Assembly (NCBI RefSeq): GCF_902499555.1
Contig: NZ_CABVMM010000015.1
Coordinates: forward strand, 53,148-117,147
Reading direction: 5' to 3'
Source: Mesonia oceanica
GTDB lineage: Bacteria > Bacteroidota > Bacteroidia > Flavobacteriales > Flavobacteriaceae
Length of the DNA stretch: 64,000 bases
Below the pieces are notes generated by a model. The model ran no database searches, was not told where the DNA came from, and was given only the letters and a program-made list of their open reading frames with translations. Positions 35,744 to 44,574 of the stretch are shown here, piece by piece. The position numbers were made by a program, and so were the translations under genes. How positions within the stretch are numbered: the first letter of the stretch is position 1; each line of letters begins with the position of its first letter.

Positions 35744-36643
35744 TCAACTAATTAACGAATCTTTTACCACATCTTGAATGGTCAATTGAAGGTTTTTCGG
35801 TAGTAAATTATCTTTTGGGAGTAAAGCTAAAAACCGATCTTCATTAGAGTCATAAACACTTTTAAATAAAGGATTTTCAAGTTGAAGTTCTTTGCAAATA
35901 TCATCAATTAGATCACTATGATGTACTAAATCTGTACTGCCCAAATGGAAAACCCCTTCTAATTCCCGGTTAATAATGTAGTGCATTTGCTGTGTAAATT
36001 TAGCAATACTAGTAGCATTAGTAACTACATTAGGGAAAACCTCTATAGCTTCATTTAAATCGTGTAGTATTTTTAATTCTTCCACTCGGGGAGATTTCGC
36101 TCCATAAACCATCGGTAATCGCGCAATCACGTATTTTTCGTTGGGTAAACGTAAAAGTGCATTTTCAATTTTTATTTTAAATTTCCCGTACACGCTTAAC
36201 GATAATGTTTTGTCGTATTCGTAAGAAGGGTAATTGGTAAACGCATCAAAAACATTGGCAGAAGAAAGAAATATAAGTTTACTATCGTGTGAGAGAATGT
36301 AATTGATGGCTTCAAAATGAGCATAAATTTGAGCTTCAAATTCTCCACGCATCGCAGAAATAATTAAATCGGGCTTTAAGCTTTTCAATAAAATTTCCAA
36401 AGACTCTGTTTCAGAATCCCACTGATGGAATTTTTTATTTCTATCGTAAAAATTATTACCGGTGCGGTAGGTGGCATGTACATTAAAATAGGGCAGGAGC
36501 TCTTTGTAAAGTGAATTGCCCAGAAAGCCACTTCCGCCTAGGATTAATATTTTCTTCGAATTTTTGATAAACTTGAGATTTGTTGTATAAACGGTAAAAA
36601 AAGAAAAACTAGTGCCAAAAACAATTGAAAATGTCTTCAACAC
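35744..36643 (-). CDS. NAD-dependent epimerase/RmlD-like reductase
   Basis: The 299-residue protein is an extended short-chain dehydrogenase: Rossmann loop ILGGSGFLGNSLYK at about 35-48, FLSSANVFDAFTNYPSYEYD with the active-site Tyr, and RLPMVYGAKSP. It resembles dTDP-4-dehydrorhamnose reductase, but the substrate is unknown. About 33 residues precede the first strand and no ATG is available; GTG 36643 lies in an ACTAGTG inverted repeat, so the start is uncertain. It lies 24 bases downstream of gcvT. Confidence 0.78.
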   Translation of the reverse strand: MLKTFSIVFGTSFSFFTVYTTNLKFIKNSKKILILGGSGFLGNSLYKELLPYFNVHATYRTGNNFYDRNKKFHQWDSETESLEILLKSLKPDLIISAMRGEFEAQIYAHFEAINYILSHDSKLIFLSSANVFDAFTNYPSYEYDKTLSLSVYGKFKIKIENALLRLPNEKYVIARLPMVYGAKSPRVEELKILHDLNEAIEVFPNVVTNATSIAKFTQQMHYIINRELEGVFHLGSTDLVHHSDLIDDICKELQLENPLFKSVYDSNEDRFLALLPKDNLLPKNLQLTIQDVVKDSLIS

Positions 36644-36667
36644 TAGTTAAAATTTATTTTGAATGAA

Positions 36668-37753
36668 TTATCCTTTCTTGTAAAAAGGTGGTTTAACTAC
36701 GCGTGCAGGAATCGATTTTTTTCTGATTTGAATAAAAATTTCTGTTTCAGGTTTACTAAATTCAGTTTTTACATAACCCATTCCAATCGCTTTGCCTGTA
36801 GAAGGCGATTGTGTACCTGAAGTAACTACACCAATTTCTTTACCTTCAGCATCGGCAATCACGTAATCTTTTCTAGGAATACCTCGCTCGGTCAATTCAA
36901 AACCAACCAATTTGCGTTTTGGTCCTTCTTCTTTTTCTTTTTTAAGATTTTCAGAATTGATAAAATCCTTGGTGAATTTGGTAATCCAACCCAATCCTGC
37001 TTCAATAGGAGAGGTGGTATCATCAATATCATTTCCGTAAAGGCAGAATCCCATTTCTAAACGAAGCGTATCACGAGCAGCAAGTCCAATGGGTTTTATA
37101 CCAAAATCTGCTCCGGCTTCCAATACTTTTTTCCATACCTGTTCAGCAAATTCATTTTTCACATAAATCTCAAATCCACCACTTCCAGTATAACCGGTAG
37201 CTGAAATAATAGTATGCTCTGCACCGGCAAAATCACCAATTTTAAAATTGTAAAATTTAATTTCGGCTAAGTTGATATCGGTTAAAGCTTGCATGGCTTC
37301 CACAGCTTTGGGACCTTGAATGGCCAATAAAGAATAATCGTCAGATACATCTTTTAAATCGGCATTCATCGTGTTGTGTTGATAAATCCAGTTCCAGTCT
37401 TTATCGATGTTGGATGCATTGACGACCAATAAATACTTTTCTTCGTTCATTCGGTAGATAATTAAATCATCTACAATTCCTCCATCTGCATTTGGCATGC
37501 AAGTATATTGTGCTTTTCCATCTACTAATTTGGAAGCATCGTTAGAAGAAATTTTCTGTATGAGCGCTAAAGCTTCCGGTCCGGAAACTAAAAATTCTCC
37601 CATATGTGAAACATCAAAAACCCCTAGTTTTTCACGTACGGTTTCGTGTTCAATAGTTACTCCTTCGTAAGAAACCGGCATATTATAGCCCGCAAACGGA
37701 ACCATTTTAGCACCAAGTTCTTCGTGTATATGTGTAAGTTGCGTATTCTTCAT
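36668..37753 (-). CDS. gcvT: Aminomethyltransferase (glycine cleavage T protein)
   Basis: GcvT takes the aminomethyl group from lipoylated H protein, releasing ammonia and making methylene-tetrahydrofolate. The 361-residue sequence has MVPFAGYNMPVSYEG, VFDVSHMGEF, ATGYTGSGGFEIYV, AARDTLRLEMGFCLYGND, and the folate-binding C-terminal domain with GVVTSGTQSPSTGKAIGMGY. Length and motifs are standard. The H and P protein genes are not in this window. Confidence 0.96.
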   Translation of the reverse strand: MKNTQLTHIHEELGAKMVPFAGYNMPVSYEGVTIEHETVREKLGVFDVSHMGEFLVSGPEALALIQKISSNDASKLVDGKAQYTCMPNADGGIVDDLIIYRMNEEKYLLVVNASNIDKDWNWIYQHNTMNADLKDVSDDYSLLAIQGPKAVEAMQALTDINLAEIKFYNFKIGDFAGAEHTIISATGYTGSGGFEIYVKNEFAEQVWKKVLEAGADFGIKPIGLAARDTLRLEMGFCLYGNDIDDTTSPIEAGLGWITKFTKDFINSENLKKEKEEGPKRKLVGFELTERGIPRKDYVIADAEGKEIGVVTSGTQSPSTGKAIGMGYVKTEFSKPETEIFIQIRKKSIPARVVKPPFYKKG

Positions 37754-37890
37754 GACCGCGTTTTATAATTTTTGGCAAAATTATCAAAAAATAAAGAGTA
37801 GCGATAAGAAGTTTTAAAATAATATTGCATAAACACTAATATTTTTGAGAATTTTTAAATGCTATCATTGATATCAAGTTTTATTGTCTT

Positions 37891-39183
37891 TTATTTTTTG
37901 AGAAATCTCTTTAGTTCCTCATAATTTTTAATACCAAAACTTTTCTTTTCTTTATCGATTACTTCTTTGATTTGTTCTGGAATATCAATTTTTACGGGAA
38001 GTGTTTTTTCAACGATATCTAAAAACTTTACGGGGTGAGCCGTTTCTAAAAAAACACCTACACTATCGGGAAATTCATCCTTTACTTTTTGCCAACCTAA
38101 ATATCCCACAGCGCCGTGTGGATCGGCAATGTAATCGCAATTGCTGTAGATTTCTTTCATTGCTTTTTTGGTTTCCTCGTCGGTAAAACTAAAGGAAGCA
38201 AAATATTCTTTTAAAGCTTTAATATCGTTATTGAATAATTGCTGAATCCTTATAAAGTTGCTGGGATTCCCTACATCCATCGCATTCGAAATAGTAGCGG
38301 TTGAAGCTTTGGCTTCGTAAGTGCCTGTTTGTAAAAACTGCGGAACGGTATCGTTCACATTGGTGGCGGCAACAAAAAACTCTATGGGTAAACCTAAACT
38401 TTTGGCTAATATACCGGCGCAAATATTTCCGAAATTTCCACTGGGAACAGAGAAAACCAATTTTTTATTGAGAGGTTTTAGTTGTTTGTATGCAAAAAAA
38501 TAATAGAACATTTGTGGTAACCAACGCGCCACATTTATAGAGTTGGCCGATGTTAAATGGAGTTCTTTTAATTCTTCATCTAAAAAGGCTTTTTTTACCA
38601 TGGCTTGGCAATCGTCAAAAGTTCCGTCAACTTCTAGAGCGGTAATGTTTTGACCTAAAGTAGTCAGTTGTTTTTCTTGAATATCAGAAACTTTTCCACT
38701 TGGGTATAAAATGATAACTTCTACACCTTCAACGCCTAAAAAACCATTAGCTACTGCACCTCCGGTATCACCGGAAGTGGCTACCAAAACCCTGATTTTC
38801 TGATTTTTTTTATTTCTGTTGAAATAACCTAAACAACGAGCCATAAAACGAGCACCAACATCTTTAAAAGCCATGGTGGGGCCGTGAAAAAGTTCTAAGG
38901 AATAAGTTCGTTCATCGAGTTTTACCAATGGAAAATCAAACCTCAACGTTTCTTCTACAATTTTTCGTAATTCTTTCTTCGGAATAGATTCGTTTACAAA
39001 CTGCCGGATTACTTCATAAGCAATTTGTTCGTTGCTCATAAACTCTATGGTTTCAAGCATTAATTTATCGAGTGGAATTAGACTTTCCGGAAAATATAAA
39101 CCTTTGTCAGGAGCAATTCCTTGGACGGTAGCTTGCTCAAAATTTACAATTGGAGCTTTATGGTTTAAACTGAAATAATTCAT
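37891..39183 (-). CDS. thrC: Threonine synthase
   Basis: The PLP enzyme turns O-phosphohomoserine into threonine. The 430-residue protein has the PLP lysine in FHGPTMAFKDVGARF, ATSGDTGGAVANGF, and the phosphate loop SVPSGNFGNICAG. It starts with MNYFSLNHKAP, typical of the short Bacteroidetes form. It is the third gene of the thr operon, 149 bases after thrB across a REP-bearing spacer. Confidence 0.96.
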   Translation of the reverse strand: MNYFSLNHKAPIVNFEQATVQGIAPDKGLYFPESLIPLDKLMLETIEFMSNEQIAYEVIRQFVNESIPKKELRKIVEETLRFDFPLVKLDERTYSLELFHGPTMAFKDVGARFMARCLGYFNRNKKNQKIRVLVATSGDTGGAVANGFLGVEGVEVIILYPSGKVSDIQEKQLTTLGQNITALEVDGTFDDCQAMVKKAFLDEELKELHLTSANSINVARWLPQMFYYFFAYKQLKPLNKKLVFSVPSGNFGNICAGILAKSLGLPIEFFVAATNVNDTVPQFLQTGTYEAKASTATISNAMDVGNPSNFIRIQQLFNNDIKALKEYFASFSFTDEETKKAMKEIYSNCDYIADPHGAVGYLGWQKVKDEFPDSVGVFLETAHPVKFLDIVEKTLPVKIDIPEQIKEVIDKEKKSFGIKNYEELKRFLKK

Positions 39184-39227
39184 TTTGTTTAATTTTTAGA
39201 TTTAGGACTTAAGTACTAGTGCTGTTA

Positions 39228-39320
39228 CGTCATTCCGAACTTGGTCTGGAATATCATTCTCAAGATGCACTATTAAAAAACGAGCCTGTCTGCTGTACTT
39301 GCAGGTTCAGCGTGACATTT
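39228..39320. repeat. REP-like palindromes in the thrB-thrC spacer
   Basis: A family B-type copy (39228-39258; arms ATTCCGAAC and GGTCTGGAAT) is followed by a compound foldback with CCTGTCTGC...GCAGG and TTCAGCGTGAC (39284-39320). They fill most of the 149-base spacer inside the operon. Confidence 0.7.
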
Positions 39321-39332
39321 TTTAGTTGACAA

Positions 39333-40256
39333 CTATAGTACTTTAATGCCTTCACAATTTATTTTTGAAACGTGAACATCATAATCTACCTCAAATTTAC
39401 GATAAACATCTGCCATAGCAGAAGCGATTTCTTTTGCGGTTGATTTGGATTTGCTTAAAGCGAAAATGGATGGACCTGAACCGGAAATTCCACTCCCCAA
39501 AGCTCCGTGAGCCAAGGCTGTTGCTTTTACTTCATCAAAACCAGGGATGAGTACGCTGCGTAATGGTTCTATAATCTCATCATGTAAACACCGGGATAGT
39601 AAATCGTAATCGTTGGTGTATAAAGCACTAATTAAACCGCCTAAATTTCCCCATTGTGTAATCGCATTTTTTAAGGAAACCGAATGTTTTAAAACCGAAC
39701 GGGCATCAGCAGTTTTTACTTCTAACTGCGGATGAATTACAGTGGCCATCAGTTCTGCCGGAACCGGAAGCCTAATCACATCAAGAGGATTATAACTTCT
39801 TACCAGCGTAAAACCGCCCAAAAGGGCAGGAGCCACATTATCGGCATGCAATGCACCACTAGCTAAAAATTCACCTTGCATTGCGAAGAGAATAAGTTCT
39901 TTTGCTGAAAAAGGTTGACCGAGTAATTGATTAATACCAAAAACAGCTCCGGCGGCACTAGCTGCACTACTTCCAATTCCACTACCGGGTTTGATGTTTT
40001 TGTAGATTTCAATTTCAAAACCGGCATGGAGTTCTTTTAATTCATTCAGCAAAGCTAAACCTGCAACTCCAGCTACATTTTTTTGATTTTCAAGAGGTAA
40101 ATCCTGACCTACAATTTTAGTAATTTGAATGCCGGGAGAAGACGATTTTCGAATAATCATCTCATCGCCGGGTTGTTCTAGGCAAAGTCCCAATACATCG
40201 AAACCACAGGAAACATTTGCAATGGTAGCCGGACAAAATAGTTTAATTTCTTCCAT
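39333..40256 (-). CDS. thrB: Homoserine kinase
   Basis: ThrB is a GHMP-family kinase that phosphorylates homoserine. The 307-residue protein has CPATIANVSCGFDVLGLCLE near the N terminus, the ATP loop PGSGIGSSAASAAGAVFG and the C-terminal GSGISGSGPSIFAL. Its ATG comes 3 bases after the thrA stop, so translation is probably coupled. Confidence 0.96.
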   Translation of the reverse strand: MEEIKLFCPATIANVSCGFDVLGLCLEQPGDEMIIRKSSSPGIQITKIVGQDLPLENQKNVAGVAGLALLNELKELHAGFEIEIYKNIKPGSGIGSSAASAAGAVFGINQLLGQPFSAKELILFAMQGEFLASGALHADNVAPALLGGFTLVRSYNPLDVIRLPVPAELMATVIHPQLEVKTADARSVLKHSVSLKNAITQWGNLGGLISALYTNDYDLLSRCLHDEIIEPLRSVLIPGFDEVKATALAHGALGSGISGSGPSIFALSKSKSTAKEIASAMADVYRKFEVDYDVHVSKINCEGIKVL

Positions 40257-40259
40257 AAC

Positions 40260-42707
40260 TTAATAATTTCCTATTCGTATGATATCGGCAAAAATTCCTG
40301 AAGCGGTAACATCGGCTCCGGCACCCGCTCCTTTAATAATGAGTGGTTGTTCTACGTATCTTTCTGTATAAAATAAAACGATATTGTCTTTTCCTTCTAA
40401 ATTGTAAAAAGGATGTTGCTGCGGAATTTCTTCCAGTCCTACACTTGCTTTTCCGTTATCAAATTGAGCTACGTATTTGAGTCGACTGTTGTGTTGCTTT
40501 GCACTTTCAAATAATTGATTAAAATGATCTTTGTGTGTAGCTAAACTTGTAAAGAAATCTTCTACAGTTTTCGTTTGGAGGCATTCTTCCGGTAAAAAAG
40601 ATTGGTTTTGAATATCGTCTAATTCTAGTTGATAACCGCTTTCTCGAGCAAGAATTAGTATTTTGCGCATGACATCAATTCCACTTAAATCTATTTTTGG
40701 GTCAGGTTCGGTATAGCCTTCCTCTTGCGCTTGTTTAACTACGTCTACAAACTCATGGTTTTCATCAAAATTATTGAATACAAAATTTAAACTTCCTGAA
40801 AGAACTGCTTGGATTTTAGTGACTTTATCACCGGAAGCAATCAAGTTTTTAAGCGTATCGATGATAGGTAATCCCGCTCCTACATTGGTTTCAAATAAAA
40901 ATGGAGCGTTATATTCCCTTGAGAGTTGTTTTAATTCTGCATAATTTTCATAAGCAGAAGAACTGGCCACTTTATTGCAAGTAACTACAGAAATACTATT
41001 TTTTAAATAGTTGGCATAAGACATTGCAATCACCTCATTTGCTGTATTATCTACAAAAATACTATTGCGTAAATTCATTGCTTTTACCTTTTCAAAGAAT
41101 AATTCTTTATCGGCTTTTTCGCCCTTAGTTAAATTTTCTTCCCAATTTTTGAGGGATATTCCATCTTCTTGAAAATACATTTTTCGAGAGTTGGAAAGGG
41201 CTATTACTCGAACATTCAATTTAAAATTTTGTTTTAAAAATTTCTTTTGTTGTTGAATTTGCTTGAGGAATTTAGCACCTACATTTCCAACACCCATCAC
41301 AAAAAGATTGAGTTGTTTTATGTTTTCTTCAAAAAAGCGTTCGTGTAAGGTATTTAAAGCTTTTTTTACATCTTCCTTTTTGATGACTGCAGAAATATTC
41401 CGTTCTGATGCTCCTTGTGCAATTACCCGAATATTTACATTGTTTTTACCCAAGGCGCTGAACATTTTTCCGCTTAGGCCTTGATGACTTTTCATATTAT
41501 CGCCGACCAGTGCAATGATGGCTTGATGATCTTCAACAATTACCGGTTGAATTCGATGTAGTGAAATTTCGTAGGCAAAAGATTGGTCAAGTGCTTCTTT
41601 GGCTTTTGCAGCATCTTCAGAGGCTACAGCCACGCAAATACTGTGTTCTGAAGAAGCTTGAGTAATAAGGACGACACTAATTTCATTTACCGAAAGTACT
41701 TCGAAAAAACGTTTAGAAATGCCTGGTACTCCTACCATTCCCGGGCCTTCAAGGGAAAGCAAAGAGATATTTTCAATATGACTTATTCCGCGAACTGGTC
41801 GGTTTTTACCATTGGTGTTTTTAGTAATCAGCGTTCCTTTTTCAGCAGGCAAAAACGTATTTTTGATATGAATAGGGATTTCTTTTGCTAAAACCGGCTG
41901 TATGGTTGGTGGGTACAATACTTTTGCTCCAAAATGAGAAAGCTCCATCGCCTCTTGATACGAGATTTCTTCAATTGCTACGGCTTGTTTTACCAATCTG
42001 GGATTAGCGGTAAACATTCCACTAACATCAGTCCAAATTTCTAAGACTTCAGCATCTAAAGCGGCAGCAACAATCGCAGCGGTATAATCTGAACCGCCAC
42101 GTCCTAAAGTAGTGGAGTCGCCAGCTAGGGAAGAAGCCACAAAGCCCGGCATTAAGTAAACTTGTGTTTCTGTTTCTGTAATATTTTCGGTTAAATTTTT
42201 CTCAGTGATTTCAAAATTCACCAAAGCCCGTCCAAATTGTGTATTGGTTTTTATAAGTTCTCTACTGTCTTTGTAGGCACACGAAATTCCTTCAGCAGTA
42301 AAATAACTGTGAATGATTTTTGAAGAAAGAATTTCCCCATAACCTAAAATTTTATCGAGTAGTTTTGGCGTGGTTTCACCAATTAAAAATGCACCTTCTA
42401 ACAAGGTTTCTAAAATATTGAGTTCCCGCTTTAAAAAGCTCATTACAGAACTTTGTTGTTGTACGGGAATAAGTTTTTTAACGACTTCTAAGTGCTTCTT
42501 TTCAATTAATTGAAAAGTTTCCTGATAGGCTTCCTTTTGCTGACTTGCTAAAAAAACCGAGTCTAGTAGTAAATCGGTTACGCCTCCAAGGGCAGAAACC
42601 ACTACACATAAGTAGTTCGAAGATGATTCTTTTTGAACTATATTTTTAACTAGTTGAATGTTTTCTGCATTAGCTACAGAAGTCCCTCCAAATTTGAGAA
42701 CTTTCAT
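40260..42707 (-). CDS. thrA: Bifunctional aspartokinase / homoserine dehydrogenase
   Basis: The 815-residue fusion catalyses the first and third steps of the threonine branch. The aspartokinase domain begins MKVLKFGGTSVANAENI and has LGRGGSDYTAAIVAAAL. Two ACT regulatory domains follow (about 310-455; SLEGPGMVGVPGISKRFF and ALVGDNMKSHQG). The dehydrogenase domain starts with VMGVGNVGAKFLKQ and has TNVGAGLPIIDTLKN and VLSGSLNFVFNNF. The ACT domains suggest feedback inhibition by threonine. Expression is probably set by the leader at 42790-42888. Confidence 0.96.
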   Translation of the reverse strand: MKVLKFGGTSVANAENIQLVKNIVQKESSSNYLCVVVSALGGVTDLLLDSVFLASQQKEAYQETFQLIEKKHLEVVKKLIPVQQQSSVMSFLKRELNILETLLEGAFLIGETTPKLLDKILGYGEILSSKIIHSYFTAEGISCAYKDSRELIKTNTQFGRALVNFEITEKNLTENITETETQVYLMPGFVASSLAGDSTTLGRGGSDYTAAIVAAALDAEVLEIWTDVSGMFTANPRLVKQAVAIEEISYQEAMELSHFGAKVLYPPTIQPVLAKEIPIHIKNTFLPAEKGTLITKNTNGKNRPVRGISHIENISLLSLEGPGMVGVPGISKRFFEVLSVNEISVVLITQASSEHSICVAVASEDAAKAKEALDQSFAYEISLHRIQPVIVEDHQAIIALVGDNMKSHQGLSGKMFSALGKNNVNIRVIAQGASERNISAVIKKEDVKKALNTLHERFFEENIKQLNLFVMGVGNVGAKFLKQIQQQKKFLKQNFKLNVRVIALSNSRKMYFQEDGISLKNWEENLTKGEKADKELFFEKVKAMNLRNSIFVDNTANEVIAMSYANYLKNSISVVTCNKVASSSAYENYAELKQLSREYNAPFLFETNVGAGLPIIDTLKNLIASGDKVTKIQAVLSGSLNFVFNNFDENHEFVDVVKQAQEEGYTEPDPKIDLSGIDVMRKILILARESGYQLELDDIQNQSFLPEECLQTKTVEDFFTSLATHKDHFNQLFESAKQHNSRLKYVAQFDNGKASVGLEEIPQQHPFYNLEGKDNIVLFYTERYVEQPLIIKGAGAGADVTASGIFADIIRIGNY

Positions 42708-42741
42708 GAATTTTGCTTTTTGGTGAAATTGAAATTTTTGT

Positions 42742-42763
42742 TTGGTTTGTTAAAACAAACCAA
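42742..42763 (-). promoter_or_regulatory. Hairpin before thrA, candidate attenuator stem
   Basis: TTGGTTTGTT and AACAAACCAA form a perfect 10 bp stem about 35 bases before thrA, downstream of the leader peptide stop. No clear T-run follows it on the minus strand, so it is not a textbook terminator. A second stem, ACCCC-AAAA-GGGGT (42794-42807), covers the end of the leader coding sequence. Confidence 0.5.
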
Positions 42764-42789
42764 TAGAACCTGAAAATGATATGAATTAA

Positions 42790-42888
42790 TTAAACCCCAA
42801 AAGGGGTAATGGTAGAGGTAGAAATAGCAATAATGCCCGAAGTAGAAATTTGGGTGAATATTAAAGATATGTTATTGCTACTGTTCAT
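42790..42888 (-). CDS. thrL: thr operon leader peptide (attenuator)
   Basis: A 32-codon frame read from ATG 42888 to TAA 42790 is strikingly rich in threonine and isoleucine: 12 of 32 residues. Its middle reads TQISTSGIIAISTSTITPFG. It begins 10-15 bases after the predicted transcript start and ends 82 bases before thrA. This is the layout of the E. coli thrL leader, whose ribosome stalls when charged tRNA-Thr or tRNA-Ile is scarce and so prevents termination. The peptide sequence itself is not homologous to thrL; the symbol is by role. Confidence 0.78.
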   Translation of the reverse strand: MNSSNNISLIFTQISTSGIIAISTSTITPFGV

Positions 42889-42904
42889 AAACGTAATTCC
42901 ATAT

Positions 42905-42935
42905 CAAATGTATTATTTTTATAAAGAGAAACCAA
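42905..42935 (-). promoter_or_regulatory. Promoter of the thr operon
   Basis: Read on the minus strand, TTG (42935-42933) and TACATTTG (42912-42905) are 20 bases apart, a good Bacteroidetes promoter placing the transcript start near 42898. Confidence 0.65.
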
Positions 42936-42986
42936 GCAATTGGTGAGAATTGATATTTTAATAATTTTTGAAATATATTTTATAGA

Positions 42987-44492
42987 ATGAAAATATTTAA
43001 CAAAGAAAAGCTGAAAGAAGTTGACGAATTCACAATAAAAGAGCAAAATATTAAAAGTGAAGAGTTGATGGAACGGGCGGCCGTTCAGCTTTTTGGATGG
43101 CTAAAAACGCAATTAAAAGAACACCAGCCAAAAATCAACCTTTTTTGCGGAATTGGAAATAATGGTGGAGATGGTTTGGCTTTAGCTCGTTTATTGCTAA
43201 ATGATGGATATGAGGTAGAAGTTTATATTGTGAATTTTAGTGATAAGCGTTCGGATGATTTTCTATTGAATTTAAACCGATTAAAAGAAAATAAATTTTG
43301 GCCTGAATTTATCAATGAAAATTCAGATTTACCGGAATTGCAACAAGGAGAAATCGTGATTGATGCGATTTTTGGGATTGGATTAAATCGTCCAGCAGAA
43401 GGTTGGGTAAAGGAATTGATTCAGCATATAAATCAATCAAAAACCTATGTAATATCCGTTGATGTTCCTTCGGGATTGTATTTAGATAAAGCTCCTGATG
43501 ATAAGGAAGTGATCATTAAAGCTGAAACAACTATTACTTTTCAACTTCCTAAATTGGTATTCTTTTTACCTGAAACAGCTGAATTTGCCGGCCGCGTAGA
43601 AATTGCAGATATTGGTTTAGATCAAAATTTTATTTCTAACACAGCTGCTGAAGCATCCTTAATTCAGCAACCTGATGCACAACGTTTGTACCAATCCAGG
43701 ACAAAATTCTCCCATAAAGGAACTTTTGGTCATTGCTTGGTGGCGGGTGGAAGTTATGGAAAAATGGGAAGTGTTTTGTTAGCTACTAAAGCAGCTTTAA
43801 GAGCAGGGGCAGGAAAGGTAAGTGCCTTAATCCCTAAATGTGGCTATCAAATTTTGCAGTTAGGAATTCCTGAAGCGATGGTGATTACCGCAGAAAACGA
43901 AAAACATTTGACCAATACACAAACCGATTTTGTACCGGAAAGTATTTGTTTTGGAATAGGAGCGGGAAAAGAAGAGGGAACCAAACACTATTTGGAGCAA
44001 TTAATGAAGGAGCACGGTTCACCTATGCTTATTGACGCCGATGGAATTAATATACTGGCCGAAAATAAGGATTTATGGAAGCTTTTACCTGAAAAATCAA
44101 TTTTAACGCCACATCCCGGAGAATTAAGACGTTTGTTAGGAGATTGGGAAGATGATTTTGATAAACTTGAAAAAGCCAAAAGATTTTCTTTAGAATATAA
44201 AGTGATTTTAGTGATTAAAGGGGCATACACCATTACGATTGCTGATGAAAATTTATATGTGAATTCTACCGGAAATCCCGGGATGGCAACTGCTGGAAGC
44301 GGAGATACCTTATCCGGAATTATTTCGGGATTGGTGTCACAAGGATATGATCCCGGAGTTGCAGCGGTTTTTGGCGTTTATTTGCATGGAAAAGCAGGCG
44401 ATTTAGCCGCAGAAAAATTAGGTTTTGAAGCACTAATCGCTGAAGATATTATTCAGCATTTGGGCAAAGCTTATAAAAGTTTGTTTGAATAA
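42987..44492 (+). CDS. nnr: Bifunctional NAD(P)H-hydrate epimerase / ADP-dependent dehydratase
   Basis: The 501-residue fusion repairs damaged, hydrated NADH and NADPH. The N-terminal YjeF-type epimerase domain (about 1-210) has FCGIGNNGGDGLALARLLL and VIDAIFGIGLNRPAEG. The C-terminal dehydratase domain (about 225-501), of ribokinase-like fold, has HKGTFGHCLVAGGSYGKMGS, LTPHPGELRRLL and the catalytic region NPGMATAGSGDTLSGIISGL. The gene is divergent from the thr operon. Confidence 0.94.
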   Translation: MKIFNKEKLKEVDEFTIKEQNIKSEELMERAAVQLFGWLKTQLKEHQPKINLFCGIGNNGGDGLALARLLLNDGYEVEVYIVNFSDKRSDDFLLNLNRLKENKFWPEFINENSDLPELQQGEIVIDAIFGIGLNRPAEGWVKELIQHINQSKTYVISVDVPSGLYLDKAPDDKEVIIKAETTITFQLPKLVFFLPETAEFAGRVEIADIGLDQNFISNTAAEASLIQQPDAQRLYQSRTKFSHKGTFGHCLVAGGSYGKMGSVLLATKAALRAGAGKVSALIPKCGYQILQLGIPEAMVITAENEKHLTNTQTDFVPESICFGIGAGKEEGTKHYLEQLMKEHGSPMLIDADGINILAENKDLWKLLPEKSILTPHPGELRRLLGDWEDDFDKLEKAKRFSLEYKVILVIKGAYTITIADENLYVNSTGNPGMATAGSGDTLSGIISGLVSQGYDPGVAAVFGVYLHGKAGDLAAEKLGFEALIAEDIIQHLGKAYKSLFE

Positions 44493-44574
44493 TACTGAAT
44501 ATCTTAGAAAAGGCTTGGATATTTTGTAAGATATCTTCAATTTTGAAGCTGGAAATTAACAATTGTTTAAAGAA

